Assembly (NCBI GenBank): GCA_024279945.1
Contig: JAJRRA010000039.1
Location: 1-64,000, forward strand
Direction of reading: 5' to 3'
Source of the DNA: Gammaproteobacteria bacterium
GTDB taxonomy: Bacteria; Pseudomonadota; Gammaproteobacteria; Xanthomonadales; SZUA-36
Length of the DNA: 64,000 bases
The position numbers were made by a program, and so were the translations under genes. Shown here in pieces: positions 42,041 through 51,501 of the stretch (within the stretch, counting starts at the first letter, position 1; each line of letters begins with the position of its first letter). Below the pieces are notes generated by a model. It saw only the letters and a program-made list of their open reading frames with translations. It did not search any database and was not told where the DNA came from.

Positions 42041-42175
42041 CTGGTTTCGCTCGCAAGCGAGCTCTTACGTTCGGGTTTGCTACTCCTGGTTTCGCTCGCA
42101 AGCGAGCTCTTACGTTCGGGCTTGCTACTCCTGGCTTCGCTCGTGAGCGAGTTCTTACATTTGAGCTTGCGCCCC
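42041..42175. repeat. Array of three 45-bp REP-like palindromic units
   Basis: Units at 42041-42085, 42086-42130 and 42131-42175 are exact-period tandem copies; the first two are nearly identical and the third has diverged. Each contains the palindrome TCGCTCGCAAGCGA followed by gctcttacgttcg. On the other strand this reads GTAAGAGCTCGCTTGCGAGCGA, very like REP heads of pseudomonads. The array fills most of the 266-bp gap between the divergent yyaL-like and lgt genes. Confidence 0.85.
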
Positions 42176-42234
42176 TTGAGTCGCTGTCTTATGCTTCCAG
42201 GGCCTTTCAAAGAAACTGATTTTACACGTCACTG

Positions 42235-43110
42235 ATGCAGTCCAGATACCCCTTTATCGCCATTGACCCGGTTGTGTTTTCACTGGGACCTTTCCAGGTG
42301 CACTGGTACGGGATCATGTATTTACTGGCTTTCCTGTTTTTCTGGGCAGCCGGGAACTGGGTGGCTAAAAACCGAAGTTGGTGGGGCTGGAGCCCGGAAG
42401 ACGTGGGCGATATCTTGTTCTACGGCATGGTTGGAGTGGTGTTGGGCGGCCGCATTGGTTACGTATTTTTCTATGCCCTGGACAGCTTCCTGGCGGATCC
42501 CCTGTTTCTTTTCAAGATCACACAGGGTGGCATGTCTTTTCATGGCGGCCTGATCGGGGTCATTATTGCCATGTGGTGGTTTGGCCGAAAAACGGGAAGA
42601 ACTTTCTGGCAAGTGGCGGACTTTGTCGCACCGCTGGTGCCGGTTGGTCTTGGCCTGGGCCGCATCGGCAATTTTATCGGGGGTGAACTGTGGGGGCGAA
42701 TCAGCGATGTGCCCTGGGCCATGATATTTCCCAACTCAATTCAGGCGGGTGGCTGGCAATCTGAAGCACTCCGTGCAGCCTGGGCCAATGGTTCACTGGA
42801 TCACCTTGCACGTCACCCCAGCCAGTTGTACCAGGCGCTGGGTGAGGGTTTGCTGCTTTTCCTGCTGCTGGCGTTTTACTCCAGGAAACCACGTCCTGCA
42901 GCCGCCGTTTCAGGCTTGTTCCTGGTTGGCTACGGTTGTTTCCGCTTCGTAGCAGAATTTTTCCGGGAGCCCGATGGACATATCGGATACATCATGGGTG
43001 GCTGGTTGACCATGGGCATGATTTTATCCTTACCGATGATTGCAGTTGGCTGTATTATCATGGTGTTCGCATATCGTAAAGCCAGCTTCGGAACCATAGA
43101 TCAGGGCTGA
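42235..43110 (+). CDS. lgt: Prolipoprotein diacylglyceryl transferase
   Basis: 291 residues with about seven membrane helices. Transfers diacylglycerol from phosphatidylglycerol to the lipobox cysteine of prolipoproteins. Signature parts are YGIMYLLAF, the histidine in [25 protein letters not shown] (the essential arginine region) and [12 protein letters not shown]. It lies 38 bp upstream of thyA, a pairing conserved across gammaproteobacteria. Its substrates would include the two MORN lipoproteins in this window. Confidence 0.96.
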   Translation: MQSRYPFIAIDPVVFSLGPFQVHWYGIMYLLAFLFFWAAGNWVAKNRSWWGWSPEDVGDILFYGMVGVVLGGRIGYVFFYALDSFLADPLFLFKITQGGMSFHGGLIGVIIAMWWFGRKTGRTFWQVADFVAPLVPVGLGLGRIGNFIGGELWGRISDVPWAMIFPNSIQAGGWQSEALRAAWANGSLDHLARHPSQLYQALGEGLLLFLLLAFYSRKPRPAAAVSGLFLVGYGCFRFVAEFFREPDGHIGYIMGGWLTMGMILSLPMIAVGCIIMVFAYRKASFGTIDQG

Positions 43111-43148
43111 TTACCTTTGGATATCTGGCCGGTAAACTTAATAATAAA

Positions 43149-43982
43149 ATGCAAAATTACCTCAATCTCCTACGGGATATTCTCGATCAGGGAACGCGCA
43201 AATCTGACCGCACAGGTACCGGAACCATCAGCCTGTTCGGTTACCAGATGCGCTTTGATCTCAGCGAGGGATTTCCTGCGGTGACAACCAAGAAACTGCA
43301 TTTAAAATCCATTATTCACGAACTACTCTGGTTTCTGAGAGGCGATACCAATACCCACTATCTGAACGACCATGGCGTCACGATTTGGGATGAGTGGGCG
43401 ACTGACGAGGGTGAGCTCGGGCCCGTATATGGCTCCCAGTGGAGAAACTGGATCGCTCCGGATGGCCGGCACATCGACCAGGTCAGGCAGTTGCTTGAAG
43501 ATTTGCAAGTTCGGCCGGATTCGCGCCGGCATATCATTTCAGCATGGAACCCGGCTGTGTTGCCGGACGAGTCCCGCAGTCCGCAGGAAAATGCCGCCGC
43601 CGGCTTACAGGCCTTGCCTCCCTGTCACACGATGTTTCAGTTCCATGTGGCCAACGGACGCTTGAGTTGTCAAATGTATCAGCGCAGTGCCGATGTTTTC
43701 CTGGGTGTGCCATTCAACATTGCGTCTTACGCTCTGCTGACCCTGATGATCGCGCAGGTATCCGGACTGGAGCCAGGTGATTTTGTGCACACCTTTGGCG
43801 ATGTGCACATTTACCTGAATCATTTGGAGCAGGTACAAACCCAGTTAAGCCGTCAGCCTTTTCCCTTGCCGGTGATGCGACTGAACCCGCACCGGCAAGA
43901 CCTGTTCGATTTTCGTTTCGAGGATTTTGAACTGGTCAACTATCAACATCACCCCGCGATCAGGGCGCCGATATCGGTGTAA
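43149..43982 (+). CDS. thyA: Thymidylate synthase
   Basis: 277 residues. Methylates dUMP to dTMP with methylenetetrahydrofolate. The catalytic cysteine is C159 in [22 protein letters not shown] and the C-terminal PISV are present. It has a ~13-residue insertion just before the active-site loop ([17 protein letters not shown]) compared with the 264-residue E. coli enzyme; insertions here occur in other ThyA proteins. A strong hairpin follows 7 bp after the stop. Confidence 0.96.
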   Translation: MQNYLNLLRDILDQGTRKSDRTGTGTISLFGYQMRFDLSEGFPAVTTKKLHLKSIIHELLWFLRGDTNTHYLNDHGVTIWDEWATDEGELGPVYGSQWRNWIAPDGRHIDQVRQLLEDLQVRPDSRRHIISAWNPAVLPDESRSPQENAAAGLQALPPCHTMFQFHVANGRLSCQMYQRSADVFLGVPFNIASYALLTLMIAQVSGLEPGDFVHTFGDVHIYLNHLEQVQTQLSRQPFPLPVMRLNPHRQDLFDFRFEDFELVNYQHHPAIRAPISV

Positions 43983-43989
43983 AAGCGAA

Positions 43990-44015
43990 CTCCCGCCCCT
44001 GAGCAGGGGCGGGAG
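43990..44015. terminator. Convergent terminator hairpin between thyA and TonB receptor 1
   Basis: A perfect 10-bp GC-rich stem (ctcccgcccc / ggggcgggag) with a 6-nt loop lies in the 41-bp gap between convergent genes. On the minus strand it is followed by ttcgctttta, which has a short T-run; on the plus strand the following sequence is not T-rich. It is probably bidirectional, with the better terminator facing the receptor gene. Confidence 0.75.
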
Positions 44016-44023
44016 AACGAGTT

Positions 44024-46375
44024 TCAGTATTTCCAGCTCAGCCGTAAACCCAGCGTACGTGGGCGAATCGAAACGACAGCCGCCGGATCCTGGAAGGTTC
44101 CTATTCCATCAACGACCCCGACTTCATTGGTCAGGTTTTTCGCGTAGGCGCCAACACTGAAGTTCTGATTGATCTCCAGGTTCGCAAACAAGTCAAGCTG
44201 TGTATAGGAGCCAATCTTGATATTGAACGGGTTGTTGGGCCGGAACTCGGTATTGGTTGAACCGCGATAGGTTACATCACCGATCAGTGAGAGCAGCATA
44301 CCGCCTACGGGCCGGTCGTATTGAAGAGAAACGTAGAACTGGGTATCGGGTACGTTGGGAATACTGTCTCCCTTCAGGCCCGTGATAACGAAGGGGGATG
44401 CCCCGGGCAATACCGGCTGATCGCTGGTCAATTCGCTCTTGAAGAACAGCGTACCGGTAAAATTCAAGCGCAAACTGTCGCTCAAAAGTGAAGTCAAGCC
44501 CCATTCCACGCCATTGATTTCAGCCGATCCACCATTGACGGTGAACGGAATGTTGCCGGCCGGATCACGAGGCTCTACCTGAATATCGCTCCAGTTGATA
44601 TGGAACAGGGTTGCATTGAGCTGCAGACGCCGGTCCATTAACTGAGACTTGAAACCCAGTTCGTAGTTTTTTAAAGAGTCCGACTTATAGACCGGAGGAA
44701 TACCTGATGCAAAGGGCTGATTGGAGTTATTGACACCACCGGTGCGGAAACCTTCGGAGTACAGGGCAAACAACATGACATCATCGTTTGCCTGATAGGA
44801 CAGAGCGGCCATTGGATTGACGCTGTCTTCGCTGCCCTTGATTCGTCCGACCTTATTGCCATTGACCGTTTCGCCGATGATTTCTCCGGCAGGGGTATTT
44901 GCTCCGCCGAAGAAATTATGTGTGTTGCCCTGGATCGACACCAGGTCGATGTTGAACCAGCGCAGGCCCCCTTTGATCTGCCAGCGGTCAGCAAAATCGT
45001 AGGTTGCTTCACCAAAAAGTGCCGTCTGTTCGATTTCATCTGCACGGAAGCGCCCAAAAATAGCGGTGCCGCCGGCAAAAAAGTCATTTGCATCCAGCGG
45101 ATCCCATGGCACATTGCCGCCGTTTCCGTCGGTGGAAGTCACATGAACTGCAAAATCCTGTTTTTCTTTCTGGTAATACGCGCCGGCGACAAAATTAAAG
45201 GCGCCACTGAAACTGGATGAAAACCGGCCCTCAAGCATTTTGATGTTGTATGACTGTGGCTGGTTGGTAATACCTACTGCGGGCACACCGAAAAATAACA
45301 GGATCGGCGTGCTGTCAAAGGTGTAGTCGATATCGTGATCGTAGTTGCTTCCGGAAAGCACGAAACTGCCGGCACCGGTATCGAAAGTGAAAGTCCCGCC
45401 AAGTAGCTCAACATCATCTTCCCTTGGTGAGGTTGTGACATCGGTATTGATGTAGTCATCAGCCGGGGTCAGGGCAACCAAACCCGGTAAGGGTGCATAC
45501 CCGGGACGGTTAGGCCAGGAAGCAACACCTTTGGCGGTGTAACGGGATACTCCGCCAATATCTGACTGCTGGTTGACATAAAGCAGATCAAAAGTCATGT
45601 CGTCGGTGAGTTCCCATACCACACTGACACGCGCACCATTGGTTTCTTCACTGTTGATGTCTTTGTCATTGGCATCATAGGAAACAACACCACCCACGGT
45701 CTGTTCGCGCCGGGGCTGGTCGATCCAGCCATCCGTATCGGTTCGGTAGGCAACCAGCCTGACGGCCAGGCTGTCGGCGATGAATGGCATATTGATGCCG
45801 CCGGAGATCGTATAGCCTTCTCCACCAGAACTGATGGAAGAGAAATCGAGATCGCCGAAAGCATCGAAAGCCGAGGTATCTGCTTTGCGTGGAATATAGC
45901 GAACGTTGCCGGCCATGGAGTTTGCGCCGTACAGGGGTCCCTGGGGCCCGTTCAGAACTTCGACGCGCTCCATGTCGATGAGCTTGATGGGCGCATTTTT
46001 GCCACCGCCGTCCTGTTGATCACTCGCGGTGATTACGTACTCGCCGAAGTAACTACCGACTACGGCCGGCCCGTTACCGTTCACACCACGAATAATGAAT
46101 TCCATGTCGCCAGGGCCAAGATCCTGAAACGTCAGTCCGGGAACGGCAGTTGCAATCGCCCTGAAATCAAAATGCGACCTGTCTTCCAAAGCGGCTCCGC
46201 CGACCGCGTAAATGGACGCTGGAATAGACTGGATGTCTACATCACCACGTTTGGTGGCGGTTACAATGACCTCCTCAAGGGTGTTCTCTGTTGCGAAGGT
46301 AGTCGAACAAAAAGATAAAAGTACTGCGCAGCTAATTAGCCTGCGGGTGTCTATTGGTACCATGCCTTTCTCCAT
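44024..46375 (-). CDS. TonB-dependent receptor 1
   Basis: 783 residues. A signal peptide (about 1-28) is followed by a TonB-box-like EEVIVTATKR, the plug domain (GLTFQDLGPGDMEFIIRGVNG; VEVLNGPQGPLYGANSMAGNVRYIPRKAD) and a 22-strand barrel ending in RPRTLGLRLSWKY. It resembles the iron-complex/FecA-like class of receptors used by marine bacteria for varied substrates. The promoter at 46412-46440 has -35 TTGCCA, a 17-bp spacer and -10 TATAGT, with an 18-bp palindrome over the spacer and -10. The Shine-Dalgarno GGAGAAAGG precedes ATG 46375. It lies directly downstream of a MarR gene. Confidence 0.93.
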   Translation of the reverse strand: MEKGMVPIDTRRLISCAVLLSFCSTTFATENTLEEVIVTATKRGDVDIQSIPASIYAVGGAALEDRSHFDFRAIATAVPGLTFQDLGPGDMEFIIRGVNGNGPAVVGSYFGEYVITASDQQDGGGKNAPIKLIDMERVEVLNGPQGPLYGANSMAGNVRYIPRKADTSAFDAFGDLDFSSISSGGEGYTISGGINMPFIADSLAVRLVAYRTDTDGWIDQPRREQTVGGVVSYDANDKDINSEETNGARVSVVWELTDDMTFDLLYVNQQSDIGGVSRYTAKGVASWPNRPGYAPLPGLVALTPADDYINTDVTTSPREDDVELLGGTFTFDTGAGSFVLSGSNYDHDIDYTFDSTPILLFFGVPAVGITNQPQSYNIKMLEGRFSSSFSGAFNFVAGAYYQKEKQDFAVHVTSTDGNGGNVPWDPLDANDFFAGGTAIFGRFRADEIEQTALFGEATYDFADRWQIKGGLRWFNIDLVSIQGNTHNFFGGANTPAGEIIGETVNGNKVGRIKGSEDSVNPMAALSYQANDDVMLFALYSEGFRTGGVNNSNQPFASGIPPVYKSDSLKNYELGFKSQLMDRRLQLNATLFHINWSDIQVEPRDPAGNIPFTVNGGSAEINGVEWGLTSLLSDSLRLNFTGTLFFKSELTSDQPVLPGASPFVITGLKGDSIPNVPDTQFYVSLQYDRPVGGMLLSLIGDVTYRGSTNTEFRPNNPFNIKIGSYTQLDLFANLEINQNFSVGAYAKNLTNEVGVVDGIGTFQDPAAVVSIRPRTLGLRLSWKY

Positions 46376-46411
46376 TATCGATGCTGGATTATTTACTGTT
46401 TACCAGGGCAA

Positions 46412-46440
46412 ACTATATGCTGAATCATATACGATGGCAA
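46412..46440 (-). promoter_or_regulatory. Promoter of TonB receptor 1 with embedded operator (site A)
   Basis: Minus strand: -35 TTGCCA (46435-46440), 17-bp spacer, -10 TATAGT (46412-46417), leaving a 36-nt leader to ATG 46375. The palindrome TATATG-CTGAAT-CATATA (46414-46431, plus-strand reading) covers the spacer and most of the -10 box. A bound protein would block RNA polymerase. Confidence 0.75.
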
Positions 46441-46467
46441 ACAAAGTTGCCGTAGTTTTGATGGTCT

Positions 46468-46920
46468 TTATTGATCTGTTTGAATATTGTTCTGAATTCG
46501 TTCAAGAAAACTGATCAGGGCCTTTATTTCCCCGGGGGAAAATCCTTGCAGAGCCTGTTCCTGATGTCTGGTGGCCGTTGGGTAAATATCTACAAAGGCT
46601 TGTTCGCCAGCCTCGGTCAGCCTGACCTGTACAAACCGTGAATCCTGGTCACAGGTTTCCCGGCATGCCAGGCCTTCGCGCTCCAACTGGTCAACGATTC
46701 GGCTTACGGTTGGCTGTTCAATGATCGTGCGTTCCACGATCTGGCTCATATTCATCCGGCCGTGGTCTTTCAGAACGGCCAGCACTCGCCAGCGAGCAAT
46801 ATTAATTCCGGAGCGTCTTAGTCTTAAACGCAGGTTCCGGTTAAGCTGGTTGGTGATCCGGTAGATGAGATACGGAACAAACTTTCCCAGCCAGTGGTCC
46901 CCATTTTTGTCAGCGATCAT
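46468..46920 (-). CDS. MarR-family transcriptional regulator
   Basis: 150 residues. The winged helix-turn-helix is visible as INIARWRVLAVLKDHGRMNMSQIVERTIIEQPTVSRIVDQLEREGL, with the wing around CDQDSRFVQVRLTEAGEQAF. MarR dimers bind 16-20 bp palindromes overlapping promoters and are released by small ligands. The gene lies between the Asp-box protein and TonB receptor 1. The palindrome TATATG-N6-CATATA found at three nearby promoters is a fitting target. I find no copy before this gene itself, so autoregulation is not evident. Confidence 0.9.
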   Translation of the reverse strand: MIADKNGDHWLGKFVPYLIYRITNQLNRNLRLRLRRSGINIARWRVLAVLKDHGRMNMSQIVERTIIEQPTVSRIVDQLEREGLACRETCDQDSRFVQVRLTEAGEQAFVDIYPTATRHQEQALQGFSPGEIKALISFLERIQNNIQTDQ

Positions 46921-46980
46921 TCAAAAATTCCCTCGGTTAATAATTAATTCGCTATATTGCCTGAGTCTGTGCCGAATCTC

Positions 46981-47004
46981 CCAGAGCCTGTTAACAGGCC
47001 CTGG
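46981..47004 (-). terminator. Hairpin directly after the Asp-box protein gene
   Basis: ccagagcctg-ttaa-caggccctgg forms a 10-bp stem with one mismatch, one base beyond the TAA stop at 47006-47008. No T-run follows on the minus strand, so termination may be partial, letting some transcription reach the marR gene. Confidence 0.5.
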
Positions 47005-47005
47005 C

Positions 47006-50000
47006 TTAATCTAAATATCGTTCTGCTTGACCAGTCGGTACAATAATGTGTGGCACGTGGTCCTCACGGAGAAGTTTGTTCAATCCTTGCAGTTCATTGT
47101 CAAGAATATTTTGCATATCTGCCTTGATCTGCATCCACTGGTTGTTTAATTCCTGAGCCCGCAGTTCACTCCCTAGGCTAATGGGGGGGTCCTGATCGAT
47201 CACCTTCATCAAATGCAGAACCTGGGTGCTCAACAGTCGGCTTGGGAACGCGATGCGATCTTGCACATTATCAGGCAGCGGCGGTTGTGGCACATGGATT
47301 TCCCAGGCCGCAATTTTGTCGATGAGTGCCTGGCCTTGCTCCTTGATCATGGCGCTTTGCTGGTTTGATTCGGTCATCGCCAGCACCTGTTGCGTTTGTG
47401 CTGAGACTGCCCGCATGCGGGTTGTCGAGCTATGGATATCGTTCACCAGCGCGGCCATCTCGCTGAGCAGTTGCTGCTGATGGGCCCAGGCCGTAGCGGA
47501 TAAGGGTTCACGCCTGGGATCCGGCACTACCCGAAACGATTCTGTGACACTTTGACCGTTGAAGCTTAGCCGCGCCTGATAGGTGCCGGGTGCGACGCGA
47601 TACGGGCGCATACTCACATAGCGGATCGTATCTGAGACCGACTGGTAAGGCGTGTGGCGAAGATTCCAGACATAGCGGTTCATGCCACGCCGCGTTTCAA
47701 GCGGCGGGGCAGGTGGTTCCGTGATGACACCTTTTACCAGACTGCCCGGTTCCACCGCTGCTTCGCGATTGCTGAATTGGCGTATGATCTTTCCATCGCT
47801 GCTCAGGATTTCAAGGGTGACTCTACCCGATCTGTCATCGATGGCCTGGTTGATCGTATAGTCGAAAATGGCGCCATCAGGTGGGTTTTTCGCTTGCTGG
47901 TGATACCAGGAATTGCCATCGAGGCGGTAGGCATCTGCGGGGTGAAACAAGTATATGGCCTGCGACTCGGCACGATCATTCATCTGCTGCAAGGCCGTGA
48001 TGTTATCCAGGATCCAGAAAGCCCGTCCCTGGGTAGAGGCGATCAGGTCATTGTCGTGCACACGCAAGTCGGTAATCGGAACGGTGGGAAGATTCAGTTG
48101 TAATGGTTGCCATTGCCGACCGTCGTTGAAAGAGACATAGACGCCCGATTCGGTTCCTGCGTACAGCAAGCCTTTTCGCTGCGGATCTTCGCGCACCACG
48201 CGGGCGAAGGCTTGTGGAGCGATGCCTCTGATTATGGAGGTCCAGCTTCGTCCGTAATCGCTGGTTTTGTAGATCATTGGAGTGAAATCGTTGAACTTGT
48301 AGCGGGTAACGGCAAGGTATGCTGTCGCCGGATCATGCGGCGATACCTCTATTGCATTAATCTGCGCCTCGGGCATTCCGCGTGGCGTGACGTTCTTCCA
48401 ATAGGTACCGCCATCCCGTGTAAGGAATACAAGACCGTCATCAGATCCCGTCCAGATTGTATCAGCTTCATGCGGCGATTCAGCGATATACATAATGGTG
48501 CCGTAATGCTCGCCACCGGCTCCTTCAATCATGATCGGGCCGCCGATTGTCCCCTGCTTCGTTTTCTCATTCCGGGTGAGATCGGGACTGATCTCTGTCC
48601 AGCGTAGCCCCCGATCTGTCGATTTCAGCACCAGTTGAGCACCGTGATACAACACGCTGGGATCGTGGCTTGAAACGATGACAGGAGCGTTCCAGTTGAA
48701 ACGGTATCTCAATTCCCGGCCCGGCCGGAATCCCGCAAAGTAGGGATACGGTTCGATACTGCGGTATTCTCCGGTTTGGATATTGAGTTCTGTAATTGCA
48801 CCCAGCAGGCTGGTGCCGTATATCAGCACCGGGTCATTCGGGTCGAGCGCAATCTGGGCGCTTTCCCCCCCCGCAACCGCGCGGAAGTGGCGTGAGCTAA
48901 TGCCGTTTTCCAGGGTGCGGCTCGGGATGCGGACCGAAGAGTTGTCCTGCTGTCCGCCGTACAGACGATAAGGGAATGCATTATCCACGATCAGTCGATA
49001 TATCTGACCGGTCGGTTGATTGGATTGAGTTGACCAGCTTTGTCCCTGGTCGAATGAAACGTTTGCTCCGCCGTCATTACCCTGAACCATCCACTGATTG
49101 TTTTCGGGGTTGATCCAGAGATCGTGATTGTCACCATGAGGTGTTTGGACTGCCTCAAAAGTAACCCCACCATCAATTGACTTCACCATGGAGGCAGCCA
49201 GCACATAGACCGTGTTTTCATCCTGTGGGTCGGCAAAAATGTGGCTGTAATACCATCCGCGATCACGGATACCCGGATCGTCATTAACATGTTTCCAGGT
49301 TTTCCCGGCATCGTCCGAGCGGAAGACGCCGCCATCGACAGCCTCGACCATTGCCCAAACACGGTCAGGATTGGCAGGTGAGACACTGATACCGGAATTA
49401 CCCATCAATCCGGGTAGGCCATGCTCCAGTTTCTTCCAGCTTTCGCCACCGTCGGTGGTTTTATACAGACCACTGCCGGGGCCGCCGCTACGTACATTCC
49501 AGGGCTCACGGCGATGGTCCCACAGGGCGGCATAAATCACCTTTGGATTGCTGACGTCCATGCTCAGAAAACTGACACCGGTATCCTGGTTAACAAATAG
49601 CACTCTATCCCAGCTGACACCGCCATCGCTCGACCGGTAGACTCCCCGTTCCTCAGTTGCGGCCCAGGGGCTGCCCTGTGCACCCACGTATACGATGTCA
49701 GGATTCACCGGATCCACTACGATTTTCGATATATGGCGTGTTTTTTCCAGACCAAGGTGTACCCAGGTTCGGCCTGCGTCAGTCGATTTGTAGACACCAT
49801 CACCATGTGATGTGGAGACGCCACGAACGGGTGATTCACCGGTGCCGACGTAGATAATATTCGGATCCGATTGTGCAAGCGCAATCGCACCGATGGTACC
49901 GGTGTTGAAGAAACCATCAGATATATTGGACCAACTTACTCCACCATTTGTGGTCTTCCACACCCCCCCGCCGGTAGCGCCCATGTAGTAGGTGAATGGG

Positions 50001-50197
50001 CGGTCGGGGCGCCCCGCCACAGCCGTTACCCGGCCGCCTCTGAATGGTCCGATATTGCGCCATTCAAGGGCCTGAAATTGAGCGGGATCGACCTCGTACC
50101 CGGTTCTGTTCTGCGCCATGCTGCTGCCCGGCGCCACCGTCACAAGCAGGATGGTGGCCAGACCGGTTGCGGCCAGTTTCAACAGCTTTACACTCAT
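47006..50197 (-). CDS. Exported Asp-box (BNR/VPS10-type) beta-propeller protein
   Basis: 1063 residues with a signal peptide (cleavage near SSMA-QNRT). About ten Asp-box motifs (KTTNGGVSW, KSTDAGRTW, RSSDGGVSW, KTTDGGESW, RSDDAGKTW, KSTDRGLRW, LTRDGGTYW, KTSDYGRSW) indicate one or two large propellers, as in sortilin-like and WD40/YVTN/BNR proteins. The C-terminal ~330 residues include a beta-sandwich (TLEILSSDGKIIRQF, GTYQARLSFNGQS) and a helical end. Such proteins are often annotated as glycosyl hydrolases, but no catalytic residues can be assigned. The position among peptide and amine catabolic genes suggests a periplasmic binding or processing role. Confidence 0.85.
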   Translation of the reverse strand: MSVKLLKLAATGLATILLVTVAPGSSMAQNRTGYEVDPAQFQALEWRNIGPFRGGRVTAVAGRPDRPFTYYMGATGGGVWKTTNGGVSWSNISDGFFNTGTIGAIALAQSDPNIIYVGTGESPVRGVSTSHGDGVYKSTDAGRTWVHLGLEKTRHISKIVVDPVNPDIVYVGAQGSPWAATEERGVYRSSDGGVSWDRVLFVNQDTGVSFLSMDVSNPKVIYAALWDHRREPWNVRSGGPGSGLYKTTDGGESWKKLEHGLPGLMGNSGISVSPANPDRVWAMVEAVDGGVFRSDDAGKTWKHVNDDPGIRDRGWYYSHIFADPQDENTVYVLAASMVKSIDGGVTFEAVQTPHGDNHDLWINPENNQWMVQGNDGGANVSFDQGQSWSTQSNQPTGQIYRLIVDNAFPYRLYGGQQDNSSVRIPSRTLENGISSRHFRAVAGGESAQIALDPNDPVLIYGTSLLGAITELNIQTGEYRSIEPYPYFAGFRPGRELRYRFNWNAPVIVSSHDPSVLYHGAQLVLKSTDRGLRWTEISPDLTRNEKTKQGTIGGPIMIEGAGGEHYGTIMYIAESPHEADTIWTGSDDGLVFLTRDGGTYWKNVTPRGMPEAQINAIEVSPHDPATAYLAVTRYKFNDFTPMIYKTSDYGRSWTSIIRGIAPQAFARVVREDPQRKGLLYAGTESGVYVSFNDGRQWQPLQLNLPTVPITDLRVHDNDLIASTQGRAFWILDNITALQQMNDRAESQAIYLFHPADAYRLDGNSWYHQQAKNPPDGAIFDYTINQAIDDRSGRVTLEILSSDGKIIRQFSNREAAVEPGSLVKGVITEPPAPPLETRRGMNRYVWNLRHTPYQSVSDTIRYVSMRPYRVAPGTYQARLSFNGQSVTESFRVVPDPRREPLSATAWAHQQQLLSEMAALVNDIHSSTTRMRAVSAQTQQVLAMTESNQQSAMIKEQGQALIDKIAAWEIHVPQPPLPDNVQDRIAFPSRLLSTQVLHLMKVIDQDPPISLGSELRAQELNNQWMQIKADMQNILDNELQGLNKLLREDHVPHIIVPTGQAERYLD

Positions 50198-50273
50198 TAG
50201 GGTTCTCCAAAATGGAATTACAGCGCAACAAAACAGGCGGTAGCTCAGAAATCCTGAATCAACACAACCGAAA

Positions 50274-51458
50274 TCAGGCTATGGGCCGGGTCAACTTGTC
50301 AAAATACGCCTGTAAGCGGTCCATGGCCTTTTCGATAACTTCGTAAGGTTCCGCGCCGAAGCAAATACGTAAATGCCCTTCGCCTGCAGGCCCATAGAAG
50401 GTACCTTCCTCGGTAACTACATAAGTCTCCGCCAATATTTCCTCCGCCAATTGCAATGCCGGCTTGCCGAATGCGCTGACATCGGGAAAAGCATAAATAC
50501 TTCCCTGTGGTGAGGGGCAGACGATACCCTCTATTTCATTCAGGCGGCGGCACACCAGTTCTCTGCGCCGGTCATCTTCCCGCACCATTTCAACGAGACA
50601 GTCCTGTGGGCCGGTAAGGGCAGCATGCGCGCCATACTGAATAAACACGTTGACGTGAGCAACGTCATTGACCGTGATCTTCAGCAATGCAGGCATGAAT
50701 TCCTTCTTGCAGGTCACATACCCCAGTCGCCAGCCGTCCATCGCAAATGCCTTGGTGTAGGCAAACATACTGATTGTGCGCTCCCACATTCCCGGCAGGG
50801 AAGCGATGCTGATATGTTGATGACCGTCGTAAGTAATCTGCTCATATACTTCATCGCTGACCACCAGCAGGTCATGCTCAATAGCCAGGTCTGCAATGAT
50901 GTTCAATTCATCACGACGGTAAACGCGGCCGGTTGGGTTCGCCGGGTTAACGATACAGATTATTTTGGTCTTATCAGTGATACGCGCTTCAATTGCCGCT
51001 CGATCTATCTGAAAATTATTCGCCCGGTCCAGCGGCGCAGTGACCACTTTGCCGCCCGCCAATTCGATCTTGTTGATATGCTGGGGATAGTAGGGCTCGA
51101 GTAAAATGACTTCATCCCCTTCATCCAGGGCCGCCATAAATACCGCATAAGCTGCATGAGTAAGTCCGTTGGTTACCAGGATTTCATCGGGTGAAGCGTT
51201 AAATTTATTAAATGACTTGAGTTTGTCCGAGATTGCCTGGCGCAGCATCAGCTCTCCGGCAAAATCTCCGTAATGTACGATCCCGTCATCAAGTGCTTGC
51301 TTGGCGGCCTCTTTGATATGCAATGGCGTATCAAAATTTGGCCGGCCGACCTCCAGATGAATAACGTCCTTGCCCTGGGCCATGAGTGGCATGGCTTTTT
51401 CGTACATGCCGAAGCTCTTGGGTGAACTCTGGGTAATTCTATTTGCTGGCCACTTCAT
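50274..51458 (-). CDS. Class I/II PLP-dependent aminotransferase
   Basis: 394 residues, fold-type I. The PLP lysine lies in FAYTKAFAMDGWRLGY; other marks are NPANPTGRVY and the substrate-carboxylate arginine in HLRICFG. It is similar to aspartate/aromatic-type aminotransferases of subgroup I-gamma. The ribosome binding site AGGAGG is very strong. It lies 43 bp downstream of the GlcD-like gene and upstream of the propeller gene on the same strand. It probably deaminates an amino acid taken up by this locus; the substrate is not readable. Confidence 0.9.
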   Translation of the reverse strand: MKWPANRITQSSPKSFGMYEKAMPLMAQGKDVIHLEVGRPNFDTPLHIKEAAKQALDDGIVHYGDFAGELMLRQAISDKLKSFNKFNASPDEILVTNGLTHAAYAVFMAALDEGDEVILLEPYYPQHINKIELAGGKVVTAPLDRANNFQIDRAAIEARITDKTKIICIVNPANPTGRVYRRDELNIIADLAIEHDLLVVSDEVYEQITYDGHQHISIASLPGMWERTISMFAYTKAFAMDGWRLGYVTCKKEFMPALLKITVNDVAHVNVFIQYGAHAALTGPQDCLVEMVREDDRRRELVCRRLNEIEGIVCPSPQGSIYAFPDVSAFGKPALQLAEEILAETYVVTEEGTFYGPAGEGHLRICFGAEPYEVIEKAMDRLQAYFDKLTRPIA

Positions 51459-51501
51459 AATACCTCCTTGTAATGATCTGCTTTTTAAACAGGTTTGAAT
51501 A

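Noticed and set aside
42041-42175. Possible CRISPR array
   Set aside because: Units are contiguous 45-bp palindromic copies with no unique spacers and no cas genes; it is a REP-type array.
41881-42219. Plus-strand open frame with three 15-residue peptide repeats
   Set aside because: The repeats are the translation of the 45-bp REP array, and the frame overlaps the start of the yyaL-like gene; no family or ribosome binding site supports it.
46921-47005. Operator copy before the marR gene
   Set aside because: Only AT-rich sequence without the TATATG/CATATA half-sites is present, so autoregulation was not claimed.
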